Source: Sulfuritalea sp. (GTDB taxonomy: Bacteria; Pseudomonadota; Gammaproteobacteria; Burkholderiales; Rhodocyclaceae). From it: a stretch of DNA of 14,152 nt. The position numbers and the translations under genes were made by a program. Below the pieces are notes generated by a model. It searched no databases, was not told where the DNA came from, and worked only from the letters and a program-made list of their open reading frames with translations. Of the stretch, positions 1 to 10,819 are shown piece by piece. The first letter of the stretch is position 1; every line of letters begins with the position of its first letter. The DNA is taken from NCBI GenBank assembly GCA_026399445.1, contig JAPLRA010000031.1, positions 1-14,152 of the forward strand, read 5' to 3'.

Positions 1-1537
<1,537 letters not shown>

Positions 1538-1570
1538 GGGATAAGCCTCAGGAGAATGTCATTAGACTAG

Positions 1571-1598
1571 ATATGGGGATTGCCCGGGAGATTTCAAT
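1571..1598 (-). promoter_or_regulatory. sigma-32 heat-shock promoter of clpB
   Basis: On the minus strand the sequence reads ATTGAAA, 13 bases, CCCCATAT. The known sigma-32 (RpoH) consensus is CTTGAAA, 11-16 bases, CCCCATNT, so the match is near perfect in both boxes and in spacing. The predicted transcript would start near 1564, giving a leader of about 26 bases before the clpB ATG at 1537. This fits clpB as a classic RpoH target. Confidence 0.85.
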
Positions 1599-1677
1599 CC
1601 ATGTCATAAGTGCTATCTTTGGCGTTTTACACCGCCCGCACCAGCACGTGACCCAGTCGCCGTCCCCGTCTCCGGCC

Positions 1678-2487
1678 ATGCCCTTCCTTGGAGGCATGCG
1701 CGCGCCTGCCATCTGGGCACTGCCCCTCCTGCTGATCCTCCTTATTGGCCTTCTGCTCGGCTGGAATACCTACCAGAGCTACCAGACCACCCTGCAGCAG
1801 GAATACCGCTTGCTCGAGGCGCAGGCGCATACGGCAGAGGCGCAGATCACCGGGGCGATTCGCAGCGTGGACATATTGCTGCAGCGGATAGTCGAGGAAC
1901 GACTGGAAACGCCGCCGCCGAAAATTGCCGATCTGGAGCGTTCTCACGGGGAACGGATGAAGCCTTTTCCGGAGGTCAGGTTCTTTCTCACCACCGACAG
2001 CGCGGGCCGCGTGATCACCACCCGCAGCAGCATCGATGCGGCGACGGCCGAGAAGATACGCGGCATCGACGTCTCGCAACGAGAATACTTTACCGTTCAC
2101 CGCGATGCCGATGCTGCGAGCCGGGATCGCTACTTTGTATCGCGACCGATCATCACTGCGGTCACCGGGATTGCCACCATCGTGGTGTCGCGCGCGATTC
2201 GCGGGGCGGACCACCGCTTCGAAGGCGTTGCAGTCGCCACCCTGGCGCCGAAGTACTTTCACTCCGTACTCGAGGCCGCCGTGCCCGACGACGCCGGGCA
2301 GGCGCTGCTGGTCAACACCGACGGCGACATTCTGTACGCCCTGCCCGATCTGGCCCTTATCGGCAGGAGCATCGCCACGGGGCCGGCTTTCAGCGAACAC
2401 CTGAAGTCCGGGGCCGGCGTCACGCGCCATATCAATGCCACCGCCGTCTCCAATATCGAGCGCGTCAGCGTGCTGCGCCGGCTGTAA
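1678..2487 (+). CDS. Sensor part of hybrid histidine kinase, cut by stop
   Basis: N-terminal piece of the kinase that continues at 2488 in the same frame. A hydrophobic helix (AIWALPLLLILLIGLLLGW, about 1705-1761) is followed by a roughly 230-residue region that looks like a periplasmic PDC/dCache ligand-binding domain, with motifs such as REYFTVHRD, RYFVSRPI and FEGVAVATLAPKYF. The piece stops at TAA 2485-2487, before the second membrane helix, so alone it would be a tethered sensor domain with no output. The start is uncertain: GTG 1648, ATG 1678 and ATG 1573 are all in frame and none has a good ribosome binding site. I chose 1678 because the residues before it do not look like real coding sequence. 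The ligand is unknown. Confidence 0.75.
   Translation: MPFLGGMRAPAIWALPLLLILLIGLLLGWNTYQSYQTTLQQEYRLLEAQAHTAEAQITGAIRSVDILLQRIVEERLETPPPKIADLERSHGERMKPFPEVRFFLTTDSAGRVITTRSSIDAATAEKIRGIDVSQREYFTVHRDADAASRDRYFVSRPIITAVTGIATIVVSRAIRGADHRFEGVAVATLAPKYFHSVLEAAVPDDAGQALLVNTDGDILYALPDLALIGRSIATGPAFSEHLKSGAGVTRHINATAVSNIERVSVLRRL
2485..2487 (+). other. In-frame TAA splitting the kinase gene
   Basis: The codons on both sides are in one frame: SVLRRL, TAA, HPNLLVIVSRDADAVF. The end of the periplasmic domain and the second membrane helix follow at once without an SD or plausible restart (GTG 2503 has none). One base change of a sense codon would explain it. Confidence 0.85.
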
Positions 2488-4998
<2,511 letters not shown>

Positions 4999-5008
4999 GG
5001 GCTTCGAC

Positions 5009-5581
5009 ATGCGCCGGCTCGACGAAATCGTCGATGGCGATCCGGACTTGCTGAGGGATCTGCTGCAAGCCTTCAGTAGCGACCATACCGGCGCGGCCGA
5101 CGCCATCGAAGAAAGCCTGGCGGCGCAGCGCGACAACGAAGCCCTGCGAATGGCCCACAACCTCAAGGGCTCTGCCGCCAACCTCGGCGCCCGCAAGCTT
5201 TCACAGGCGGCGCAGGCCCTTGAGCGCCTGCTCAAGGCCAAAGCCGCAGGCGAAGCCCTGCGACCGGCGCTGCTGAGCCTGCGCAGCGAGTTGGCCACGA
5301 TACTCGATGCAGTGGCCGCCTTTCTGGCGCAGACAACCGCAGTGGAAGCTGGCGGCGGCGCGGTCGCCGCCGATTCGGCCGCCGCGCGGGCGCTTTGCAC
5401 GTCTTTGTCGCGAGCCATCGAGGGTCACGAACTGATCCCCCACGCGCAGTTGGCCGCCTTGAAGTCGGCGCTGAACGGTTGCGCCGCGAAATCGATGCAG
5501 CAGCTCGAACTATGCCTTTCACGCTATGATTTCATTGATGCGCAGAAAGCGCTGGTGGCGATTGAATTGGAGCTTTTATGA
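5009..5581 (+). CDS. Hpt histidine phosphotransfer module
   Basis: Relays phosphate from the kinase receiver to a downstream response regulator. The Hpt motif is MAHNLKGSAANLGARKLS, with the phosphoacceptor His codon at 5156. It is preceded by the usual DGDPDLLRDLLQAF helix and followed by a C-terminal segment (CLSRYDFIDAQKAL) like those after Hpt domains of BarA-type kinases. Two readings are possible. ATG 5009 has GAGG at 4997-5000 with an 8-base spacer and overlaps the kinase stop, so it could be a separate coupled protein. Alternatively the frame is open upstream to 4883, and ASAADPKAADAPAGHAAAR followed by IEGFDMRRLDEIV reads like a natural linker and the true start of the domain, which favours fusion to the kinase through a one-base frame change near 4930-4935. 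The stop overlaps the next start (ATGA at 5578-5581). Confidence 0.85.
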   Translation: MRRLDEIVDGDPDLLRDLLQAFSSDHTGAADAIEESLAAQRDNEALRMAHNLKGSAANLGARKLSQAAQALERLLKAKAAGEALRPALLSLRSELATILDAVAAFLAQTTAVEAGGGAVAADSAAARALCTSLSRAIEGHELIPHAQLAALKSALNGCAAKSMQQLELCLSRYDFIDAQKALVAIELELL

Positions 5582-6519
5582 TATCCCGTGACACCGCGGT
5601 AAAGGCCCGCGAAGCGGTTCAGCTCAAACCGCTGGTGTTGATCGTCGACGACCAGGTCAGTAACGTCAAACTGTTGGCGGCCATTCTTGGCGACGACTAC
5701 CGGATTCGTGTCGCCACTACCGGCCTCGATGCGCTGCAGTTGGTGGAAAACGCGCCGCAGCCCGATCTGATCCTGCTCGACATCATGATGCCGGACATGG
5801 ACGGGTACGAGGTCTGCCGCCGCCTCAAGGGAAATCCCGCGACCCAGAATATTCCCGTGATCTTCGTCACCGCCCTGAGTTCCGAATCCGATGAAGAAAT
5901 CGGCCTCGACCTCGGTGCAATCGACTACATAACCAAGCCGCTCAGCGCACCCATCGTGCGCGCCCGAGTGCGCAATCACGCCCTCCTCAAGCGCAAGGCG
6001 GATCTCCTGGAATCGCTGGCCCACATCGACTCGCTGACCAACATCGCCAACCGCCGCCGCCTCGACCACGCCCTGCAGCTTGAATGGCGTCGCTGCCAGC
6101 GCGCCGGTGCGTCGCTTGCCCTGTTGATGATCGATATCGACTCGTTCAAGGCTTACAACGACCACTATGGCCACGGCCTGGGCGATGTCTGCCTGACGAA
6201 AGTAGCCGCCACGCTTGCCGCCGGGCTGCAGCGTCCGGCGGACATCGCCGCCCGCTTCGGCGGCGAGGAATTTGCGATACTCCTGCCGGAAGCGGACATT
6301 GCCGCCGCCGCCCTGATGGGCGAACGCCTGCGCGAGAATATTGCGGCCTTGCGAATCCCTCACGCCCCTGCACAACAGCATGAGCATATAACCATCAGCG
6401 TCGGCTGCGCGGCGCTGCTGCCCGGCGAATTGCTGAAGCCGCAGGATCTGCTGGACGCCGCAGACAAAAATCTCTACGCCGCCAAGAGCGCCGGCCGCAA
6501 CCGGGTCTGCGCCGGATAA
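5578..6519 (+). CDS. Response regulator diguanylate cyclase (REC-GGDEF)
   Basis: Makes cyclic di-GMP from two GTP when its receiver is phosphorylated, most likely by the adjacent kinase/Hpt relay. The receiver (about residues 18-125) has the acid pair D24/D25, phosphoacceptor D68 in LLDIMMPDMDG, and K120 in YITKP. The GGDEF domain starts at DSLTNIANRR (151-160). It has an intact active site GGEEF at 228-232 and an I-site RPAD at 219-222, exactly five residues before it, so product inhibition is expected. It has 313 residues, the normal size for PleD/WspR-like single-receiver cyclases. The start overlaps the Hpt stop by ATGA and has TGGAG five bases upstream, so the genes are translationally coupled. 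Confidence 0.95.
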   Translation: MISRDTAVKAREAVQLKPLVLIVDDQVSNVKLLAAILGDDYRIRVATTGLDALQLVENAPQPDLILLDIMMPDMDGYEVCRRLKGNPATQNIPVIFVTALSSESDEEIGLDLGAIDYITKPLSAPIVRARVRNHALLKRKADLLESLAHIDSLTNIANRRRLDHALQLEWRRCQRAGASLALLMIDIDSFKAYNDHYGHGLGDVCLTKVAATLAAGLQRPADIAARFGGEEFAILLPEADIAAAALMGERLRENIAALRIPHAPAQQHEHITISVGCAALLPGELLKPQDLLDAADKNLYAAKSAGRNRVCAG

Positions 6520-6536
6520 GCCGCCTTAACGGCGGC
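6520..6536. terminator. Short GC hairpin between convergent genes
   Basis: GCCGCC at 6520-6525 pairs with GGCGGC at 6531-6536 around TTAAC. It sits exactly at the convergent ends of the cyclase (stop 6519) and the catalase-like gene (stop 6526). There is no T-run on either strand, so bidirectional termination is only a suggestion. Confidence 0.3.
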
Positions 6537-7509
6537 CGGTCTGGCTTTGGTAGTACACGACTTTTCGCGCGCGCATGACTTCGCCAAGCGGGCGATGCGC
6601 CATGAGTGCGCTCCAGGGATCGAAGGCGACTGACTCGATCGTCATCGCCAGCGCCTGCCCTGCGGCATCCGCAGTTTCCTGCGGCGGCAAAGTCAACACC
6701 CCGACCGTGACATAGGGCGCCACATCCTCGGGCCAGTCAATCGACGCATCCTCGATCGGCGTGCGGGCTTCGTCGACGAAGAACTGCAGTTGCAGTTCGA
6801 AGCGCAGCGGCCCGCGCGCCAGATGGCCGCGAAAATCCCCCGCCCAGTCAGCCGCAGCCCCCGGTGTCACCTCGTCGCTGGCCGGCTGCAAACGCACCCG
6901 CACCGCGTAGGGGCCGCAGGCAATCGGCGCCGCGGAATAGAAGGGCTGGGTGGCAAAACCGGTAAAGGGCGCGTTGAATGTTTTTGCGAAGCGCTTCATC
7001 ATCCCCATGGCGCCGAGGAAACCATAGCGCAAAATCAGATAGCCAAGCAGGGCTCCCGGCCCCTTGGTCAGGCTTTTTACCAGACCGACAAATTCGTCCG
7101 CCCCGGCAAAGGCGAATGCCGGATGATTGATCAGCAGAAAGTCCTGGCTTTCAGTCGCACCCGAACCCAGTGCACCGGGGCCGTTTACGCCTTTGACCTT
7201 GATCGCGAAGCCGCGCACGTCCGGCTTCCTGTCAGCCTGTCGATCGGTTCCGCCATTGGACAGCCGGACCCATGCCGGGTAAGTGGCCGCCCGGGCAAAC
7301 AAACCGTGACGTGCATGCTCTGGCACGTCGGACAAGACCTCGAATGTACCGTGCAGCCCAAGTTGCTGCTTGCGGTGCAAGGCCCGGCCCTTGCCGTATT
7401 TTGCCGACTTCAGCGCCTGAATCTGCTCGAAGTCGCGCGCGTATCCGGCGTGCCGTTCGGCTTCATCGGGCGTGATCTGTTCCTTCCATTTGGTGCTGGG
7501 GGCTGCCAT
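6526..7509 (-). CDS. Small catalase-like haem protein
   Basis: Member of the catalase-like superfamily (single-domain, 327 residues against about 480 or more for classic catalases). The order of conserved blocks follows catalase: LHRKQQLGLHGTFEV with a candidate distal His at H45, AWVRLSNG (compare VRFS), VRGFAIKVKG (compare RGFAVKF) and QDFLLINHPAF (compare the catalase FF.RDP region). Near the C-terminus RKVVYY (R315 to Y319) keeps the Arg-x3-Tyr spacing of the catalase proximal haem ligand. The activity (catalase, peroxidase or a fatty-acid hydroperoxide reaction like coral allene oxide synthase) cannot be told from sequence. ATG 7509 has AGGAGA seven bases upstream. It lies 22 bases after the DUF1304 gene, so they are probably co-transcribed. 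Confidence 0.85.
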   Translation of the reverse strand: MAAPSTKWKEQITPDEAERHAGYARDFEQIQALKSAKYGKGRALHRKQQLGLHGTFEVLSDVPEHARHGLFARAATYPAWVRLSNGGTDRQADRKPDVRGFAIKVKGVNGPGALGSGATESQDFLLINHPAFAFAGADEFVGLVKSLTKGPGALLGYLILRYGFLGAMGMMKRFAKTFNAPFTGFATQPFYSAAPIACGPYAVRVRLQPASDEVTPGAAADWAGDFRGHLARGPLRFELQLQFFVDEARTPIEDASIDWPEDVAPYVTVGVLTLPPQETADAAGQALAMTIESVAFDPWSALMAHRPLGEVMRARKVVYYQSQTGRR

Positions 7510-7531
7510 GAGCGCTCTCCTGGAATAACGG

Positions 7532-7894
7532 CTAAGCAGCGAGCAGCGCCAACACGCCCAGCAGCGCAGGCCCGCCTTGCAGGACCATGATTCTCTTGGA
7601 GACCGTCAGACCACCGTAAATCCCGGCAACGATCACGCACGCCAGAAAAAACATCTGGATATGAATACCGGCGGCGGCGTTCGGATAGATCAAGCCCCAA
7701 AGCAATCCGGCGGCGAGAAAGCCGTTGTAGAGCCCCTGATTCGCCGCCAACACCCTCGACGCCTCGGCCTTCTCGGGCGTATTGCCGAAGGTCTTTAGGC
7801 CCTTCGGTTTTGTCCACAGGAACATCTCGAGGTAAAGAAAATAAAAATGTTCCAGCGCCACCAGCAGCACCAGGCCGATACCCAGCATTTTCAT
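7532..7894 (-). CDS. DUF1304 family inner-membrane protein
   Basis: 120 residues, mostly hydrophobic, with about four membrane helices: the N-terminal LGIGLVLLVALEHFYFLYLE, then NGFLAAGLLWGLIY, MFFLACVIVAGIYGG and a C-terminal LLGVLALLA. EHFYFLYLEMFLW and ANQGLYNGFLAAGL are characteristic of the DUF1304 family, whose function is not known. It is the first gene of a two-gene unit with the catalase-like protein, which hints at an oxidative or membrane-stress context. The start ATG 7894 is preceded by AAGGGA on the coding strand. Confidence 0.88.
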   Translation of the reverse strand: MKMLGIGLVLLVALEHFYFLYLEMFLWTKPKGLKTFGNTPEKAEASRVLAANQGLYNGFLAAGLLWGLIYPNAAAGIHIQMFFLACVIVAGIYGGLTVSKRIMVLQGGPALLGVLALLAA

Positions 7895-7981
7895 GATTGG
7901 TCCCTTCCGCTAAATGCTACAAGTGTAAAGTATGGTTCACTCGCGGTTTTCAAACAACACCCGATGCCAAGGCGATGCCGG

Positions 7982-7995
7982 TTGATTTAGATCAG
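7982..7995 (+). promoter_or_regulatory. FNR/Anr-type box upstream of phasin
   Basis: TTGAT-TTAG-ATCAG matches the FNR/Anr consensus TTGAT-N4-ATCAA at 9 of 10 fixed positions. Its centre (7988.5) lies about 41 bases before the start site predicted from the -10 element at 8017-8022. That is the classic class II activator position. The box is 87 bases from the divergent DUF1304 start, so it could also affect that unit. Confidence 0.7.
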
Positions 7996-8016
7996 ATTGG
8001 CGTAAGCCGTTGGTGG

Positions 8017-8022
8017 TATTCT
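8017..8022 (+). promoter_or_regulatory. Putative -10 element of phasin promoter
   Basis: TATTCT matches TATAAT at four of six positions, with a start site expected near 8029-8030. No -35 hexamer is visible at the right distance; the FNR-type box overlaps that position, as expected for activator-dependent promoters. Confidence 0.5.
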
Positions 8023-8054
8023 TGTTTTGGCAGCTCAATTACAGGAGAAACATC

Positions 8055-8576
8055 ATGGCAGGCAAGATCGAGCAATTCAGCGAACTTCACCGCAAGAACA
8101 TGGAAGCTGCCATGCGCATGGCGCAGCTTTCGATTGAGAATTCCCAGCGCATCATGGCGCTGCAGTCCGAATTGGCCAAGGAAATGTTCAAGAGCGGCGT
8201 CGAAAACGCCAAGGCCCAAACCGGCGCGACTGATCCGCAGGCGATGATGGCATTGCGCACCCAGTACGCTCAGGAAACCACCCAGCGCATGGTCGCGGCC
8301 GCGCAGCAAATTGCCGAGATCAGCAACTCCGCCCGCGCCGAGTTCGCCCGGCTGGTGACCGAACAACTGGCCTCCGGCAATCAGGACATGACGGAATCCA
8401 TGCAGGCCTTCATGAAGACTCTGCCCGGTCAAACGCCGAACATGATGGCATCGTTCCAGCAGGCGATCGCCACTGCCAACGCGGCGTTCGAGCAGATTTC
8501 GAAAGCTTCCACCGCCGCCATGGGCAATGTCGGCGAAACCATGAAAAAGGCCACTGGCGGCGCTAAGCGCAAATAA
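8055..8576 (+). CDS. phaP: Phasin (PHA granule-associated protein)
   Basis: Small amphipathic protein that coats polyhydroxyalkanoate granules and controls their size and number. It has 173 residues, no membrane segments or cysteines, and is rich in Ala, Met and Gln, with a long helical pattern. The N-terminus MAGKIEQFSELHRKNMEAAM and the block NSARAEFARLVTEQLASGNQ are typical of the betaproteobacterial phasin family. The C-terminus ends in the basic KKATGGAKRK. The start at 8055 was chosen over the longer frame from 8010 because AGGAGA lies seven bases before it and the family begins there. It is monocistronic, with an FNR-type promoter before it and an intrinsic terminator after it. Confidence 0.92.
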   Translation: MAGKIEQFSELHRKNMEAAMRMAQLSIENSQRIMALQSELAKEMFKSGVENAKAQTGATDPQAMMALRTQYAQETTQRMVAAAQQIAEISNSARAEFARLVTEQLASGNQDMTESMQAFMKTLPGQTPNMMASFQQAIATANAAFEQISKASTAAMGNVGETMKKATGGAKRK

Positions 8577-8601
8577 GCCGGACGGACGCAATGCTTTGCC
8601 G

Positions 8602-8634
8602 ACGGCTGGCCACGCAGGTGACCAGCCGTTTTTT
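8602..8634 (+). terminator. Rho-independent terminator after phasin
   Basis: ACGGCTGG (8602-8609) pairs with CCAGCCGT (8622-8629). The stem extends inward by CAC/GTG after one mismatch to a GCAG loop, and is followed by a six-T run (8629-8634). It lies 25 bases after the phasin stop. Confidence 0.9.
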
Positions 8635-8775
8635 CTTGCAGCCGATCGAAACATCGCCCGTTGCGATTTGTTATGTCTTTAGCGCTAGCTAGACCTTTGG
8701 AGTAGCATAAACATTGCATAGCAGAAGCTTGGCCTGAGGCCGTTGTCGCAGCTCGATCAACCGGAGGAGACGAGC
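8635..8775. other. Intergenic region before chemoreceptor gene
   Basis: 141 bases between the phasin terminator and the chemoreceptor start. I see the ribosome binding site GGAGGAGA at 8763-8770. No promoter matches sigma-70, sigma-54 or the flagellar sigma-28 consensus well. Confidence 0.5.
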
Positions 8776-10410
8776 ATGTCAACAAAAACACCCCTATCGC
8801 TCAATACCCGTCTGGTGGCCACCATCCTGGCGACCGTCACTGCGCTTGTAGTGCTGTTCGTCGGCGTGCTGTATACCGAACGCAGTTTGCTCCTGAAGGA
8901 TCGCGAGGAGAAGGTGCGCAATCTGGTCGAGGTCGCGTACGGCGTCATCGCCCAGCACGAGAAGTCCGTGACCGAAGGCAAGGTGCCCCTCGAAACGGCG
9001 CAGGCCAGCGCACTGGCCGTACTGCGCAATATGCGCTACGACGGCGTCGAATATTTCTGGGTCAACGACATGGTCCCCAAAACCCTGATGCATCCGGTCA
9101 AGCCGGAACTCGAGGGCAAAGACATGTCCACCCTCAAGGACCCCAACGGCAAGTTCCTGTTCAACGAGTTCGTCACCGTCGTGAAAAAGGACGGCAAGGG
9201 CTTCGTCGATTACTACTGGCCCAAGCCGGGCGAGAAGGATCCGGTGGCCAAGATTTCCTATGTCATGGGCTTCGCGCCGTGGGGCTGGATCGTCGGCAGC
9301 GGAATCTATCTCGACGACGTCAACAAGATATTCCGTGAGGAGGCGATCAAGTTCCTCCTCTGGGGTCTGATCGTCGCCGCCATCGTGGCCACGCCATTGG
9401 TGTTGATGCGCCGCAACCTGATGCGCCTGCTCGGTGGCGATCCGAGTGAAGCCGTCGCCGTCGCCCGTCGCATTGCGGCCGGTGATCTCGGCACCGAGGT
9501 GGTCTGCCTGCCCGGCGACAGCGAAAGCCTGCTGGCGGGCATGAAAGAGATGCAGGGACATCTGCGCAGCATGATCCGCGAAGTCAGCGAGAGCGCCGAT
9601 AACCTCGGGCGCGCCTCGGAAGAGATGATGCAGGCGTCGGAAAACGTCTCGGCCCATGCCAGCAAGCAGTCCGAAGCGGCGTCGTCCATTTCGGTGTCGG
9701 TGATGGAAATGACCATCAGCATGAACCTCGTGGAGGAAAGCGCGCGGGAAGCCTTCAGCCTGTCGCAGCAGGCGGGCAGCCTGGCCGACAGCGGCACTCA
9801 GGTGATCCACGACGCCACTGCGGAGATGCAGCGACTATCGGATGCAGTGAACTCCTCGTCCGTCGCCATTCAGGAACTCGGACGTCAATCCGAAGAGATC
9901 ACCTCGATCGTCAAGACCATCAAGGAAATTGCCGATCAGACCAATCTCCTCGCGCTCAACGCAGCGATCGAGGCGGCCCGTGCCGGCGAGCAAGGGCGCG
10001 GCTTCGCGGTGGTGGCGGACGAGGTCAGGAAACTCGCCGAGCGCACTACCCTGTCGACCGCCGATATCGCAGCCACGGTTGGCCGCATCCAGTCGGGCAC
10101 TCACGGCGCTGTCGCCAGCATGGAGTCCGGTGTGGCCCAGGCGGCAAAGGGCGTCAGCCTGACCGAGCAGGGCGGCGAATCCATCCAGCAGATCCGCGAC
10201 AGTTCCAAACGCGTGCTGGCCGTGGTCAACGACATTACCGGCGCATTGGTGGAACAGAGCTCGGCCACCAAGCAGATCTCCACCAGCGTCGAGGAAATCG
10301 TCAAGATGTCGGAAGATACATCCGCATCGCTGAATCAAACAGTGGATTCGGCGCGGCGCCTGCGGGATCTTTCAAGCAGCTTGCAGGACAGCGTCAAACG
10401 CTTCAAGTAA
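8776..10410 (+). CDS. Methyl-accepting chemotaxis protein with sCache domain
   Basis: Inner-membrane chemoreceptor that controls CheA through CheW. It has 544 residues. Membrane helix 1 is about residues 13-35. The periplasmic single Cache domain (about 40-190) has the signature YFWVNDM, GKDMSTLKDPNGK and GWIVGSGIYLDDV, typical of the sCache_2 family, which often binds small organic acids; the ligand here is unknown. Helix 2 (about 190-212) is followed by a HAMP-like linker and the MCP signalling domain, with the hairpin tip EIADQTNLLALNAAIEAARA at about 384-403 followed by GRGFAVVADEVRKLAERT. It ends DSVKRFK without a CheR-docking pentapeptide. ATG 8776 has GGAGGAGA before it; an in-frame upstream TTG at 8743 is less likely. 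It is followed after 40 bases by a CZB protein. Confidence 0.95.
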   Translation: MSTKTPLSLNTRLVATILATVTALVVLFVGVLYTERSLLLKDREEKVRNLVEVAYGVIAQHEKSVTEGKVPLETAQASALAVLRNMRYDGVEYFWVNDMVPKTLMHPVKPELEGKDMSTLKDPNGKFLFNEFVTVVKKDGKGFVDYYWPKPGEKDPVAKISYVMGFAPWGWIVGSGIYLDDVNKIFREEAIKFLLWGLIVAAIVATPLVLMRRNLMRLLGGDPSEAVAVARRIAAGDLGTEVVCLPGDSESLLAGMKEMQGHLRSMIREVSESADNLGRASEEMMQASENVSAHASKQSEAASSISVSVMEMTISMNLVEESAREAFSLSQQAGSLADSGTQVIHDATAEMQRLSDAVNSSSVAIQELGRQSEEITSIVKTIKEIADQTNLLALNAAIEAARAGEQGRGFAVVADEVRKLAERTTLSTADIAATVGRIQSGTHGAVASMESGVAQAAKGVSLTEQGGESIQQIRDSSKRVLAVVNDITGALVEQSSATKQISTSVEEIVKMSEDTSASLNQTVDSARRLRDLSSSLQDSVKRFK

Positions 10411-10450
10411 GCATGACCCGTATTTTGATAATCAACCCGGGGAGAAAAAA

Positions 10451-10804
10451 ATGAACTTCGACGATGCGATTGCAGCCCACATCAAATGGAAAGTCCGACT
10501 TGGCCAGTTCATCGACGGCACCAGTACCGAAACTCTCAGCAGCGCCACGGTATGCAAAGACAACCTGTGCGACCTGGGCAAGTGGATTTATGGCGAGGGC
10601 GCCAAATTCAAGGCTGCTGCGCACTATCAGGATCTGGTGAAGAAGCATGCCAACTTCCACGTCTGCGCGGCGGACGTAGTGAAGAAAGTGGAAGGCGGCG
10701 ACAAGGCCGGAGCCAAGACGGCACTGGGTGGTCCCTTCGCTGGCGCCTCCAAGGAAACCGTTGCAGCAATCATGACGCTGAAGAGCGAAGCGGCCAAACT
10801 CTGA
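10451..10804 (+). CDS. Stand-alone CZB (chemoreceptor zinc-binding) protein
   Basis: 117-residue protein made almost entirely of a CZB domain. The expected zinc ligands are visible: His10 in AAHIKWK, Cys40 in CDLGKWIYG, and His66 and His70 in LVKKHANFHVCA. CZB domains usually sit at the C-terminus of chemoreceptors or on diguanylate cyclases such as DgcZ, where they bind zinc and, in some receptors, respond to hypochlorous acid through the Cys. Here it is separate, 40 bases after a chemoreceptor that lacks one, with GGGGAG before its ATG, so it is probably co-transcribed. Cys35 and Cys72 lie near the ligands. It is predicted to be soluble. Its partner is inferred only from position. Confidence 0.9.
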   Translation: MNFDDAIAAHIKWKVRLGQFIDGTSTETLSSATVCKDNLCDLGKWIYGEGAKFKAAAHYQDLVKKHANFHVCAADVVKKVEGGDKAGAKTALGGPFAGASKETVAAIMTLKSEAAKL

Positions 10805-10819
10805 CCGCAGCAAATCGTT

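Larger units (their letters stand above)
7895..8054. other. Divergent intergenic control region
   Basis: 160 bases separate the minus-strand DUF1304/catalase-like unit from the plus-strand phasin gene. It holds the FNR-type box and the phasin -10 element listed separately. For the minus-strand unit I see no convincing -35/-10 pair, only weak TTGAAA- and TTTACA-like hexamers. Confidence 0.6.

Noticed and set aside
5606..5617. CCCGCGAAGCGG identical to the left end of the moeA palindrome
   Set aside because: A 12-base match without a partner arm, inside the intact cyclase gene; chance in GC-rich DNA is adequate.
7897..8247. 116-codon frame across the FNR box and phasin start
   Set aside because: Its second half is an out-of-frame reading of phasin and it lacks a ribosome binding site or family motifs.
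8641..8648. GCCGATCG resembling a flagellar sigma-28 -10 box before the chemoreceptor
   Set aside because: The -35 element (TAAA) is absent at the required distance; that place is occupied by the phasin terminator stem.
8682..8690. GCGCTAGCT shared with the core of the moeA palindromic element
   Set aside because: Nine bases only, partly self-complementary, with no similarity in the flanks, so it is not a second copy of the element.
8741..8758. TGGCC...TTG resembling a sigma-54 promoter before the chemoreceptor
   Set aside because: The invariant GC at -12 is missing at the correct ten-base spacing after GG.
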